From the NCBI GenBank assembly GCA_002448975.1, contig DKBO01000136.1, positions 1 to 14,935 of the forward strand: 14,935 nt of DNA. Direction: 5' to 3'. This document shows, in pieces, positions 14,766-14,935 of this stretch (its first letter is position 1; every line of letters starts with the position of its first letter). The DNA comes from Nitrospiraceae bacterium UBA6898 (lineage in GTDB: Bacteria; Nitrospirota; Thermodesulfovibrionia; Thermodesulfovibrionales; UBA6898). The translations under genes were made by a program, and so were the position numbers. The notes under the pieces were generated by a model. The model saw only the letters and a list, made by a program, of their open reading frames with translations. It was not told the DNA's origin and made no database searches.

Positions 14766-14814
14766 AAACTATAGAGCAGGTCACGTTAATTCTTGAGTTT
14801 TATAGTAACCAGAA

Positions 14815-14935
<121 letters not shown>

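Overview
The window reads as a chromosomal segment of a Gram-negative-type anaerobe or microaerobe. The start of a 16S rRNA gene at the right edge, a multiheme c-type cytochrome, a TrpB2-type tryptophan synthase beta chain and a short (type I) QueF together would suit Nitrospirota (Thermodesulfovibrionia-like) or a deep delta-proteobacterial lineage. This is an inference from gene style and the first ~120 nt of 16S, not a phylogenetic placement.

Left part (1-4.9 kb) is an accessory, decaying zone. It opens with an IS110-family element whose left end carries a strongly structured non-coding segment (candidate bridge RNA) and whose transposase is broken by two frameshifts. Then come an unrecognised lipoprotein (minus), a B12-binding/radical SAM protein (minus) and a ~97-codon relic of a group II intron-type reverse transcriptase.

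Middle (4.9-9.3 kb): a rhomboid protease (plus) converges on a 60-residue conserved-looking small protein (minus). A tight minus-strand cluster follows, rho - small two-TM membrane protein - membrane-anchored cytochrome with 11 haem motifs, one of them CX3CH. Divergent from rho lies queF (queuosine pathway).

Right part (9.3-14.9 kb): a minus-strand tryptophan cluster trpC-trpB2-trpF, with no trpA in view, is divergent from murJ (lipid II flippase). murJ is followed after 2 nt by a glyoxalase II-like metallo-beta-lactamase-fold hydrolase. After that come an AT-rich region, a near-consensus rRNA promoter (TTGCAA-17-TATAAT), a leader hairpin, a boxA antitermination site, and the 5' end of 16S rRNA, cut by the window edge.

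A recurring regulatory theme is that trpC, murJ and perhaps queF and the rhomboid gene have promoter -10 boxes only 5-11 nt before the ATG and no Shine-Dalgarno, suggesting leaderless or near-leaderless mRNAs. rho, trpB, trpF, the cytochrome, the radical SAM gene and the MBL gene have clear ribosome binding sites.
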